Assembly (NCBI GenBank): GCA_030427585.1
Contig: JAUIBW010000039.1
Coordinates: forward strand, 1-52,712
Reading direction: 5' to 3'
DNA length: 52,712 nt
Source: Bacteroidia bacterium
GTDB taxonomy: Bacteria > Bacteroidota > Bacteroidia > Flavobacteriales > Flavobacteriaceae
The position numbers and the translations under genes were made by a program. Position 1 is the stretch's first letter. Each line of letters opens with the position of its first letter. Of the stretch, positions 23,106 through 30,969 are shown piece by piece. The notes under the pieces are model-generated. The model worked only from the letters and a program-made list of their open reading frames with translations. It was not told the origin of the DNA and did no database searches.

Positions 23106-25700
23106 ATGGATTTTAAATATGTTTATACTTCTACCAAAACTTACATCATATTATTGATCGTTGCTTTTGCTTTGCTTTTATTTGCAGCAAGTATGTCGTA
23201 CAAACAGATTATACAAATGCAAAAATCTGCAGAAATGGTGACCCATACTTTGCAGGTTTATAATGCTATAGGCAATTTTTCACAACACTATAACCAAGCA
23301 GATTCTGAAGAATTTAGGAAAGAATTATTGAAGAAGCCCAGCATTAGTATTCTACTCGAAAATTATAGGTTGGAAGGAAAAACCGTAGTAGATAGTTTAA
23401 GCACGTTAACTATTGATAACCCTTTGCAACAAGCAAAATTAAAACCAATACGTAGTTTGTTAAACAAATTGTACGACCAGCTTTATGTTTTAGACACACT
23501 AAATCTAAAAAGTGATCAAGCTTTTTTCGAAACCAAAGAATTACAAAAAACAAAAATAAGTACAACACTTTACAATATACGTGTCTTTAATTACCAGATG
23601 CTTAAAGAGGAAGAACGTTTAATGCATAAAAGAAAGGCTGAGTATGCATCTCATAAATCCTTAGCACCAGTAACATCATTGCTTTTAGCTTTTTCGGCAC
23701 TTTTTATATCTTATATATCCTTTTTAAGGATATATAAGAACAAACAAAGAATAAAGGAGTCTGAAGCATTTTTAAAAAGCATTTTATCTACTACCAACAA
23801 TGTTATAAATTATTATGAACCCATATTTGATACTCGAGATAACATAACAGACTTTAAAATTGTTTACGCTAATGATTGTAATCGTGACTATTTCAACTTG
23901 GAACCTGATAAGATTAAGGGAAAAACAGTCTCTGAGGTCTTTCCATTTCTAATAGAAAAAGGCGAACTTAAAGAGTTGATAAAATGTTATACCCAAAATA
24001 TAAACGTTGATTTTGACAGGGAGATAACTGTGAAAAATAAAAAAATGTGGTTTTCTTCTTTTATAACACCTTTGGTTAATGGTGTATTAGTTACCTCAAG
24101 AAATACTACTGCTGAAGAAAAAGCTAAAAAAGAACAGTTGTTATTTAAGGAGCAGCTAGAAAAGCAAAATTTAGAACTGCTAGATAACCGTGCATTTTTA
24201 GGAAATATTTTTAAAAGCATCTCACATGTGGTGATTCACTTCAAAAGCATTAGAGATAAAGCAGGTAAAATAATCGATTTTAATATTTTATTTATAAATG
24301 AAAAAATAAACCCTATTTTGGGAGATGCTCCAGAAGAAATAATAAACAAAAAAGCATCTGAGGTTTATCCTAATATTTTTAAGTCTGGTGCTTTTGAAAA
24401 CTTAGTTGATGCCATAGAAAACAATAAACCTATTTATTATGAGACATCTTATCAAGAAAACAATAATGAACAATGGTTTAAGGCGACAGCAATTAAATTA
24501 GGAGATGGTGTTACGGTTACCACAAGAAATATCACCGAAGAGAAGAAAAACTCAGACCAATTAATAAAGCTTAACGAAGAGCTTATCATTCAAAATTCTA
24601 TATTATCTGATGCAGAAAGTCTTGCCAAAATAGGTAGTTATATTTGGTATATAGATACCGATGTTTCTGAGCTCTCTGATAATTTCTATCACATGTTAGG
24701 ATGTCAACCAAACGAGTTTAAATCTTCTTTAATTAAATATAGAGAATTTATACATCCTGATGAACGAGAGCTTTATGATAAAAGAAGTAAGGAGATTCTA
24801 ACAGATCTAAAAACCAGAGAGCATACTTACCGTATTATTACCAAACAAGGTAAAGTAAAGCATTTTAAAACCAATGGACAGTTTATCAATAAAAATGGAA
24901 AAACAGTTATGATTGGTGTTGTACAGGATGTCACAGATAGTATAGAAGCAGAACAGAAATTACTAAAAAGCAATTTAAAATTAAAGCAGAGTAATGCAGA
25001 ATTGGAGTCTTTTAACCGTGTGGCAAGTCATGATTTACAAGAACCTTTGCGCAAAATACAATTGTTCATTTCAAGGATTGAAGATAGAGATATAGAACAA
25101 CTTTCTGCTAAAAGTAAAACGTATTTTGAAAAAGTCATAAAGGCAGTAAAACGTATGCAATCGCTCATACAAAACCTATTAACCTATTCAAGAATAGACA
25201 GTAGTAAAACAGATTTTGAAAAGGTTAATTTAAATAATGTATTGAATAAAGTAAAAGACGATTTGGCAAACCGTATAATAGAGACTAAAGCTGAAATGGT
25301 TACAGACAAACTGCCTGAAATAAAAGGAGTTGTTTTTCAAATGGAACAATTGTTTACTAATTTAATCTACAATGCTTTAAAATATAAAAGCTTAAGTGAT
25401 GTTCCAAAACTACAAATCTGTTATAAAAAAATAGATGCATCAGATTTACCAAAACAGAACATGAAATCAAAACAATACTATCATAAAATATCTTTTATCG
25501 ACAATGGTATTGGTTTTGATTCCCAATATGCCGAAAAAATATTTGAAGTCTTTCAGCGTCTACATCAAAAAACAGAATATTCCGGTACGGGTATAGGGCT
25601 TGCTATCTGCAAAAAAATTGTAGAAAATCATGGTGGTCTAATTACTGCTAAAGGCAACGTTGGTTTGGGTGCCGAATTTATCATTTATCTCCCTGCTTAA
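23106..25700 (+). CDS. Membrane PAS-domain sensor histidine kinase
   Basis: 864 residues. TM1 (about 12-31) and TM2 (about 195-216) enclose a helical extracytoplasmic sensor of CHASE3 type (about 32-190). Three PAS domains follow (about 220-340, 362-480 and 505-620; PAC end GVVQDVTDS), then HisKA with His642 in RVASHDLQEPLRK, and HATPase_c with the N-box NLIYNALKYK, G1 DNGIGFD and G2 GTGIGLAICKKIV. The kinase would phosphorylate itself in response to an envelope signal and pass the phosphate to the REC protein encoded just before it. A 13-bp inverted repeat (23710-23738) lies in the coding DNA behind TM2. Confidence 0.93.
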   Translation: MDFKYVYTSTKTYIILLIVAFALLLFAASMSYKQIIQMQKSAEMVTHTLQVYNAIGNFSQHYNQADSEEFRKELLKKPSISILLENYRLEGKTVVDSLSTLTIDNPLQQAKLKPIRSLLNKLYDQLYVLDTLNLKSDQAFFETKELQKTKISTTLYNIRVFNYQMLKEEERLMHKRKAEYASHKSLAPVTSLLLAFSALFISYISFLRIYKNKQRIKESEAFLKSILSTTNNVINYYEPIFDTRDNITDFKIVYANDCNRDYFNLEPDKIKGKTVSEVFPFLIEKGELKELIKCYTQNINVDFDREITVKNKKMWFSSFITPLVNGVLVTSRNTTAEEKAKKEQLLFKEQLEKQNLELLDNRAFLGNIFKSISHVVIHFKSIRDKAGKIIDFNILFINEKINPILGDAPEEIINKKASEVYPNIFKSGAFENLVDAIENNKPIYYETSYQENNNEQWFKATAIKLGDGVTVTTRNITEEKKNSDQLIKLNEELIIQNSILSDAESLAKIGSYIWYIDTDVSELSDNFYHMLGCQPNEFKSSLIKYREFIHPDERELYDKRSKEILTDLKTREHTYRIITKQGKVKHFKTNGQFINKNGKTVMIGVVQDVTDSIEAEQKLLKSNLKLKQSNAELESFNRVASHDLQEPLRKIQLFISRIEDRDIEQLSAKSKTYFEKVIKAVKRMQSLIQNLLTYSRIDSSKTDFEKVNLNNVLNKVKDDLANRIIETKAEMVTDKLPEIKGVVFQMEQLFTNLIYNALKYKSLSDVPKLQICYKKIDASDLPKQNMKSKQYYHKISFIDNGIGFDSQYAEKIFEVFQRLHQKTEYSGTGIGLAICKKIVENHGGLITAKGNVGLGAEFIIYLPA

Positions 25701-25914
25701 TTATTTAATTATCTACTCACTTTTATTTCATATTTCTACAAAATAAAAACAGTGGTGCGCCTCATTTTATAACTTTTTAGCAAAAATTCCTCCAAAAAAC
25801 AAAAGTTATATAACACAAACCTAAAATTGTGTAATACAAGTAGCAGAGTATATATAGATCTTTACATATAACTTATTTAAACAAATTTCTTAATTAAAAA
25901 AAGGCTAAATATCT

Positions 25915-26049
25915 ATGGTTATGAAGGGGGACATAAAAACAACCACAAAGCAATTTGCCAAAGTAGGTAGATCTTGGTCACGAACAGAATTTACGAGTAC
26001 AGGCTTTCTAAAAGATGTTTGCAAACAGGTAAATCCTGCGGATAAATAA
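25915..26049 (+). CDS. Candidate 44-residue basic protein
   Basis: MVMKGDIKTTTKQF to VNPADK, with an alternative start at the second Met (25921). It is basic and polar, with no membrane segment (KQFAKVGRSWSRTEF, KDVCKQVNP). It sits 28 bases before an lmo0937-type mini-gene on the same strand, so it may belong to the same transcript. No family is recognised; protein-like composition and context are the only support. Confidence 0.4.
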   Translation: MVMKGDIKTTTKQFAKVGRSWSRTEFTSTGFLKDVCKQVNPADK

Positions 26050-26076
26050 TATTTATTACCTATAACTTCAATCCGA

Positions 26077-26220
26077 ATGTTAAGAGTAACATATATAATT
26101 GTCGCAATGTGCTTAATTATTTGGGCAATAGGCTTTTTTCTTTATAGAGCAGGTATGGTTATTCATCTTTTATTGGTTATAGCTGTCATTATTGCCTCTA
26201 TTAAAGTACTTGAAAAATAA
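26077..26220 (+). CDS. lmo0937-family mini membrane protein (copy 1)
   Basis: 47 residues, MLRVTYIIVAMCLIIWAIGFFLY, then RAGMVIHLLLVIAVIIASIKVL. Two membrane segments with the family's IWAIGF and HLLLVIAVI words. These tiny proteins are widespread and linked to envelope or general stress, but their function is unknown. It is too short for many gene finders. A second, inverted copy lies at 29486-29656. Confidence 0.88.
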   Translation: MLRVTYIIVAMCLIIWAIGFFLYRAGMVIHLLLVIAVIIASIKVLEK

Positions 26221-26255
26221 CAAATACGAATATTAACAACTTGAAATATAATCTT

Positions 26256-27284
26256 ATGAAAACTACATATTTAAATACAGATACCATAGAAACCATGTTT
26301 AATCAGCTACGGCTCAGTTTTGGAGGTTCAGTTGTAAAAGAATCTAAAGAGTGTATTTTAGAAATAAAAAATGAAATTGGAGCAGGCAAAATACAGGGTA
26401 TTTCTCTTTCGGGAGGGGTTTCTTATATCGAGTTTGATATGACGTTTTCTGATGATATAACAATATCAATTAATACCCCTGAAAAAAATCCTATTTATTT
26501 TGCATATTGTTCTCAAGGTAGTTTAACACATAGTTTTGGCGCTAGAAGAAAAAAGAACGTATTGAAAAGTTTTCAAACGGGAATTATTACAAGCCAATTA
26601 GACGATGAAAACACGTTGTATTTTAGGAAAAATGAACACTTAAACGTTACGCTAATTACAGTTCAAACCACTAGTAGGGCTAAAAATTCTAAAAAGGAAG
26701 GTTTAAAAAGTAAATTATACAATACCTTTATTAAGAAAGATAACATAGAAAACTTTGTATACATAGGGTCTCAAAATTTAAAAATTGCTGAAAAAATACA
26801 GCAAATCAACGCCATTAAACAAGATGGTTTGGTTAGAACACTTTTAATACAAGGTTTAGTACATATTATACTAGCCTTAGAAATACAACAACATACAGAC
26901 GATGTTAACAATCTTGAAACTTCTACAGGGTCTTTAACAACCAGAGAAATGGAAACGATAAAACAAGCATCAATGTATATAGAGCAAAATTTTGACAAAC
27001 AGATTTCAATTACATTATTATGTACAAAATTTGGTATTTCGCCATCAAAACTTCAAGAAGGTTTTAAATTAATGTATGGGCGTACCGTTACAGATCATAT
27101 TAGAACAATACGTGTTCAAAAAGCTGAAGATTACCTAAAAAACACAGATATGAATATCTCAGAAGTAGTGTACAGTATAGGTTTTTCAAGTAGAAGTTAT
27201 TTCTCCAAAATTTTTAGAGAAACTTATAATTGTACCCCTATAGAATATAAGACCGCACAAAAAGTACTTCCGATTTCAGCCTAA
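26256..27284 (+). CDS. AraC-family transcriptional regulator
   Basis: 342 residues from the ATG at 26256 (MKTTYLNTDTIE); an in-frame TTG at 26241 is the only earlier option. The N-terminal part is a sensing domain without a recognised name, with SGGVSYIEFDMTF and YFAYCSQGSLTHSFG, as in Bacteroidota AraC proteins that carry a cupin-like fold. The C-terminal AraC domain (about 235-335) shows MYIEQNFDKQISITLLCTKFGISPSKLQEGFKLMYG and ISEVVYSIGFSSRSYFSKIFRETYNCTPIEY. Ligand and targets unknown. The start is 35 bases after the lmo0937 mini-gene, which may share its promoter. Confidence 0.9.
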   Translation: MKTTYLNTDTIETMFNQLRLSFGGSVVKESKECILEIKNEIGAGKIQGISLSGGVSYIEFDMTFSDDITISINTPEKNPIYFAYCSQGSLTHSFGARRKKNVLKSFQTGIITSQLDDENTLYFRKNEHLNVTLITVQTTSRAKNSKKEGLKSKLYNTFIKKDNIENFVYIGSQNLKIAEKIQQINAIKQDGLVRTLLIQGLVHIILALEIQQHTDDVNNLETSTGSLTTREMETIKQASMYIEQNFDKQISITLLCTKFGISPSKLQEGFKLMYGRTVTDHIRTIRVQKAEDYLKNTDMNISEVVYSIGFSSRSYFSKIFRETYNCTPIEYKTAQKVLPISA

Positions 27285-27522
27285 AATTTTTAAACATTAC
27301 TATGTAATCATAACTTTTCTTAAAATAATTTGGCTTATCCTCTCTCTCCATATTAAAAGTTTTTAGATCACTATCGTTTTTACACGTGTTTATGGATTGA
27401 GGATATTTAAAAAAATCCCGTTTTGATTTTGCTTTAACAACCACAGCAGTTCAGTATTGATCCCAATTATCTTAAATCACTTTAACAATTATTTCTTAAT
27501 TAAAAGGCTTTGTTGTGTTATT

Positions 27523-28089
27523 TTATTCATTTTTCATTTCTTCCTTTTTCTCATCGATTTTCTCATCAATCTCCTCTTTTGATAATAATGGGTGATCTTC
27601 TTCTAGGCCAATTATCGCTATAATATTAGTAACAGCTTTGTACAGCATTAAAATTACCATAATCATCATTCCGCTAATTATAGATGTAGATACTAAAGTT
27701 GCCCAATAAATAATATTAAACCAAGGTAAGGGCACATTATCCGACTCCATAATTGGGATATTAAAAAATTGAAAAAGGACTAACGCTGATATAAATAGAA
27801 TAACGTCAAATTTGGCAATACTTAAAACATATGTATAATGCCTTTCTTTTAAAGGGTCTTTCGATCCAAAACTCACACTTAGTAATGTAAGTAACAACGC
27901 AAGAATGGTTGCTGAAGCTAAAATGATAGTGTTGCATAACATATTTAAACCGGATAATGAAACTTTTAATAAATACTTGGCTTCATACCCTGATATGTTC
28001 CCTAAAAGAAAAATACCCAATCCAGTAAATGTTGTTGCTAACAAACCACCGTATATAGAGGTTCTATTGTTTTTGATAAAGTTCCACAT
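27523..28089 (-). CDS. Hypothetical membrane protein, 188 residues
   Basis: Four predicted membrane segments (IYGGLLATTFTGLGIFLLG, LCNTIILASATILALLLTLLS, FDVILFISALVLFQFF and IIYWATLVSTSIISGMMIMVIL), followed by a highly charged cytosolic tail (KEEIDEKIDEKKEEMKNE). I do not recognise the family. It is encoded 41 bases after the ArsC/Spx-like gene in the same direction, so the two probably form a transcript. Confidence 0.75.
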   Translation of the reverse strand: MWNFIKNNRTSIYGGLLATTFTGLGIFLLGNISGYEAKYLLKVSLSGLNMLCNTIILASATILALLLTLLSVSFGSKDPLKERHYTYVLSIAKFDVILFISALVLFQFFNIPIMESDNVPLPWFNIIYWATLVSTSIISGMMIMVILMLYKAVTNIIAIIGLEEDHPLLSKEEIDEKIDEKKEEMKNE

Positions 28090-28130
28090 GGATCAATGTT
28101 TCATTGATTATTTGCGATGACCAGTCCCTT

Positions 28131-28583
28131 TTAAATGAATTTTTCATCCTCGGTAGTCGAAGATATTGTAGGCTGTTCATGGTTAAAACCTTTCTCCAGA
28201 CCAGCAGAATCCACACCAAAAAACTTTAATATATCCGATCTATGGGCTACCTGCATTACTTTTTTCCCATTAATGGCAATAGGTTTTTGTAAAAACCCTG
28301 GGTTTTTGTTTATAATTTTAAGCCAATCTTCAGTATTAAAATTTTCGGTATCCCCAATATCACTTCTTTCTACTGTAAAAAGTTTGGCAAGTGGCAAGCC
28401 TAAATTTTCAGCAAGCTCTATCCAAATAGTGTCGCCCAAATTTTCCTTACAAATATCTATGGTTTCTATTTTTTTGTCTATGCCTTGTAGATACCCCAAT
28501 ACTTGTTTTCCTAAATGTGATCCAGAACTATATATATAGGTAAGTTGTTTTTTATTTCTTGCTAATACTGACATGGTTTCCAT
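28131..28583 (-). CDS. ArsC/Spx-like thioredoxin-fold protein
   Basis: 150 residues (a second start at residue 4 is possible). It has the ArsC-family order: a first strand with YIYSSGSHLGKQVLGYL where the family has CxxC or Cx-C-K, LPLAKLFTVE, then the NPGFLQKPIAINGKKVMQV block typical of arsenate reductase and Spx relatives. The catalytic N-terminal Cys is replaced by Ser (YSSGSHLGK), so arsenate reduction is unlikely. A structural or regulatory role, like that of Spx-type proteins, is more plausible; this is inference. Confidence 0.75.
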   Translation of the reverse strand: METMSVLARNKKQLTYIYSSGSHLGKQVLGYLQGIDKKIETIDICKENLGDTIWIELAENLGLPLAKLFTVERSDIGDTENFNTEDWLKIINKNPGFLQKPIAINGKKVMQVAHRSDILKFFGVDSAGLEKGFNHEQPTISSTTEDEKFI

Positions 28584-28655
28584 GTTTAAAATTATTTTTT
28601 ATATTACTTAAAACTTTCGTTTCATCTCTCCCTTGAAGAGATTAAAGCTGTTCTT

Positions 28656-28829
28656 TTAATAAGTTTTGGATGGCAGAATTTTTTTGCCCCCTAAAGTTAA
28701 AATCAAATTGGTAAAATAGCCTTGCACCTTATTTTTTCTACAATAATTGTAAAGTTTTTCATTCCACGCCCTTGCGGGATAATCATTTTTGGTTATGTAA
28801 CCTATGGCATTTAAAATGTCATCCCATTG
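28656..28829 (-). pseudogene. Unidentified gene fragment
   Basis: An open frame with no start codon, bounded by TGA upstream, reading WDDILNAIGYITKNDYPARAW, NEKLYNYCRKNKVQGYFTNL and ILTLGGKKILPSKTY. It is clearly protein-like, with a regular mix of aromatic, hydrophobic and basic residues, and looks like the C-terminal end of a larger protein. A second open stretch in another frame lies just upstream (MLTTLFFLGDNGMTF). I do not recognise the family. Confidence 0.45.
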
Positions 28830-28941
28830 TCACCTAGAAAAAAGAGTGTCGTAAGCATGCCGCTTAAAACATCAGGTCATAGAGGGCAAAGCTCTCTTTC
28901 AGTTAATGAAGTGGTTTAAACTTTGTAAATTCCCGTTACCA

Positions 28942-29394
28942 TTATTCAGTTATTATAAATTCTTCAAGCAAAGTTGTACTTTTTAAATCTCTAAGGGTAG
29001 TAATATATTGTAAGCTTTTTTGTAATAAGTTTTTTAGCTTTTCAAATGAATTGGGTTTAACCAAATACCAATTAGCTCCTTTCTTTCTTAATATATCAGC
29101 CAAAGAGTCATCAACATATGTAGAATATATTATTATTGGAATTTTAGAAAGTTGTGGTTCGGTTTTTATATCATCCAAACATTCCTCTCCGTTCATTAAA
29201 GGCATATTTAAATCTAAATAAATAACGTCTGGCAATGAGTTTTTTTTCTTTAAAAGGGTATCCATAAGAGTTACGCCATTATTAAAATCTTCAATATGTA
29301 TTTCTACATTAACTTCATTTAACGCTTCTTTAAAAAACATACTATCTTCTTCATCATCATCTGCTAAGTAAACTAAAAGTGGTTTATGTAACAT
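28942..29394 (-). CDS. REC-only response regulator
   Basis: 150 residues, one receiver domain: acidic pocket ADDDEED (11-17), phospho-acceptor Asp61 in IYLDLNMPLMNGE, switch Ser/Thr in IIYSTYVDD and Lys in LVKPNSFEKL. It has the same ADDDE-D and LDLNMP words as the regulator at 22653 and belongs to the same subfamily. No kinase gene is adjacent, so it is an orphan; the PAS kinases at 23106 and 34810 are candidates. There is no output domain. Confidence 0.92.
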   Translation of the reverse strand: MLHKPLLVYLADDDEEDSMFFKEALNEVNVEIHIEDFNNGVTLMDTLLKKKNSLPDVIYLDLNMPLMNGEECLDDIKTEPQLSKIPIIIYSTYVDDSLADILRKKGANWYLVKPNSFEKLKNLLQKSLQYITTLRDLKSTTLLEEFIITE

Positions 29395-29485
29395 AACTTT
29401 TATGTAGGAATTATGGTATTAAAGAAATCAATTCATATCATTTTATTTTTATTCTCAGTTTTAGTATTTAGATTTATTTCTAAAA

Positions 29486-29656
29486 TTAATCTAGAGGCCT
29501 TCTACCAGAAATGATATTGTACAAAATAGCTATTACAGCTATTACTAACAGAATATGTATTAAGCTTCCTGTTCCGATTCCAGCTACTAATCCAAAAAAG
29601 CCCAACATCCAAACGATAATACAGATTACCGCTATTAGCCAAAGGATACTTCTCAT
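29486..29656 (-). CDS. lmo0937-family mini membrane protein (copy 2)
   Basis: 56 residues: MRSILWLIAVICIIVWMLGF, then a Gly-rich turn (GLVAGIGTGS) and LIHILLVIAVIAILYNI, ending SGRRPLD. Two membrane segments and the family's HILLVIAVIA match copy 1 at 26077, although the loop between them is longer. Stand-alone gene between a REC gene and the DUF748 pair. Function unknown. Confidence 0.9.
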   Translation of the reverse strand: MRSILWLIAVICIIVWMLGFFGLVAGIGTGSLIHILLVIAVIAILYNIISGRRPLD

Positions 29657-29828
29657 AATAAAAATTTAAAGGTTAATATTAGGTTATTTAATTCATACTT
29701 GTGATTTTATCATGAAGTATGTTATTTCAAAGATAAATTTAGGATGTAAGATAATTTAACTCAATAACGTTTTTTTTTAACAAAATCAATGTGTGTTTTT
29801 ATGTTTTATAGGATGGTTTGTATAATAT

Positions 29829-30962
29829 TTATAAGGGTGTTTTTACTTTTTTGTCTCCCATATTTTTGGCATCTTCAAAATCTACTTCATTATCAATAGT
29901 ATTTTTAAAAGCTCTAAACCAACCATTTTTAATGACGTTAAAAATAACTGGCCAAACTTTAGACTCAATATTATTTAAATCACCTTGTAATTGGACCTTT
30001 GTGGCCAATGTATTATTGTTTTTGTTTTTAAGAATAAATTTAAAAAAGCCTACAAAACCTTCCCATAAAGTTTCAAAAAAGCCATCTTCTTTACCAATAA
30101 ATTTAGAGTCTTTTAGTAGCGGTTTAACGTAGCCTGTTAAAAACCCGTTGGCAATAGCTATTTCACTAAAAATATTAAACGAACCTTCAGAAAAATCAAT
30201 ACCCGTATAGTGCTTGGTAAAATCATTAAATGCGGTTGCATTTGCTTTTTCCAGAGAAAAAGATAAATCCATATCGGGGATTTTTTTTACCAAATTCATT
30301 TTGCCATCAAGTTTTACCTGTCCATTCCCAATTGAGGTAGCCGTAGCAGAAATATTAGAAGGCAGTAAGGCATCTGTCTGCACCACATTTCTAAGATTGG
30401 TAGCATTTAGCCGAATATTATCTATATTCAAATCGATGTTGGGGTTCGCATTAACTTGCACAAAAGCAGCCTTTCCTTTAATAATTTGTAAATGGTTAAT
30501 ATCTATTGGGACCAAACCTGTTAGTGCTTTAGACCAATCTTCGAGTTCAGGTTCGGCAGCTTCATTTTTTTGTTGATCTTCAAACACATAAATAATAACA
30601 GGTTCTGTAAGTATCACTTCGCTTACAATTTTACCTTTTAAAAGGGATGTCCATTCTATTGAAATATCACTTTTTTTCAAATCTAAAAAAGGAACTTGTG
30701 TTTGAGCATCCACTTTATTTAAATACATATTATTTATTACATAAGCACCTCTAATTAAGGAAATATCTATATGCTCTATATGCCCATAATAGCCTGGGAT
30801 ATCTGCTAAAACCTTATTCACGTAATTTTTTACTAAATAGGGCAGTACTATCCTAAAAATGATTAATGTGATAATAATCACAATCGGAATTACGTAGCGT
30901 TTCCGTTTAAATCGACTTCTGTTTTTCGATACTATATGCATATCAATTGTGTGTAGTTTCAT
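29829..30962 (-). CDS. DUF748-type envelope protein (AsmA-like)
   Basis: 377 residues from the ATG at 30962 (MKLHTIDMHIVS), chosen because it leaves an 8-base gap to the previous gene; the frame extends 17 residues further upstream. A basic N-terminus and one membrane segment (YVIPIVIIITLIIFRIVLPYLV) anchor it, and the rest faces the periplasm. DUF748 marks are the repeating beta-rich strands with NVNKVLADIPGYYGHIEHIDISL-like text and SEVILTEPVI. Such AsmA-like proteins are linked to envelope lipid transport or biogenesis. It follows another gene of the same kind and is likely co-transcribed with it. Confidence 0.8.
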   Translation of the reverse strand: MKLHTIDMHIVSKNRSRFKRKRYVIPIVIIITLIIFRIVLPYLVKNYVNKVLADIPGYYGHIEHIDISLIRGAYVINNMYLNKVDAQTQVPFLDLKKSDISIEWTSLLKGKIVSEVILTEPVIIYVFEDQQKNEAAEPELEDWSKALTGLVPIDINHLQIIKGKAAFVQVNANPNIDLNIDNIRLNATNLRNVVQTDALLPSNISATATSIGNGQVKLDGKMNLVKKIPDMDLSFSLEKANATAFNDFTKHYTGIDFSEGSFNIFSEIAIANGFLTGYVKPLLKDSKFIGKEDGFFETLWEGFVGFFKFILKNKNNNTLATKVQLQGDLNNIESKVWPVIFNVIKNGWFRAFKNTIDNEVDFEDAKNMGDKKVKTPL

Positions 30963-30969
30963 TAAAAAA

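Noticed and set aside
27238..27444. Open frame of 68 codons on the minus strand overlapping the AraC gene end
   Set aside because: Overlaps a clear gene by 47 bases, has no recognisable domain and lies in AT-rich intergenic DNA.
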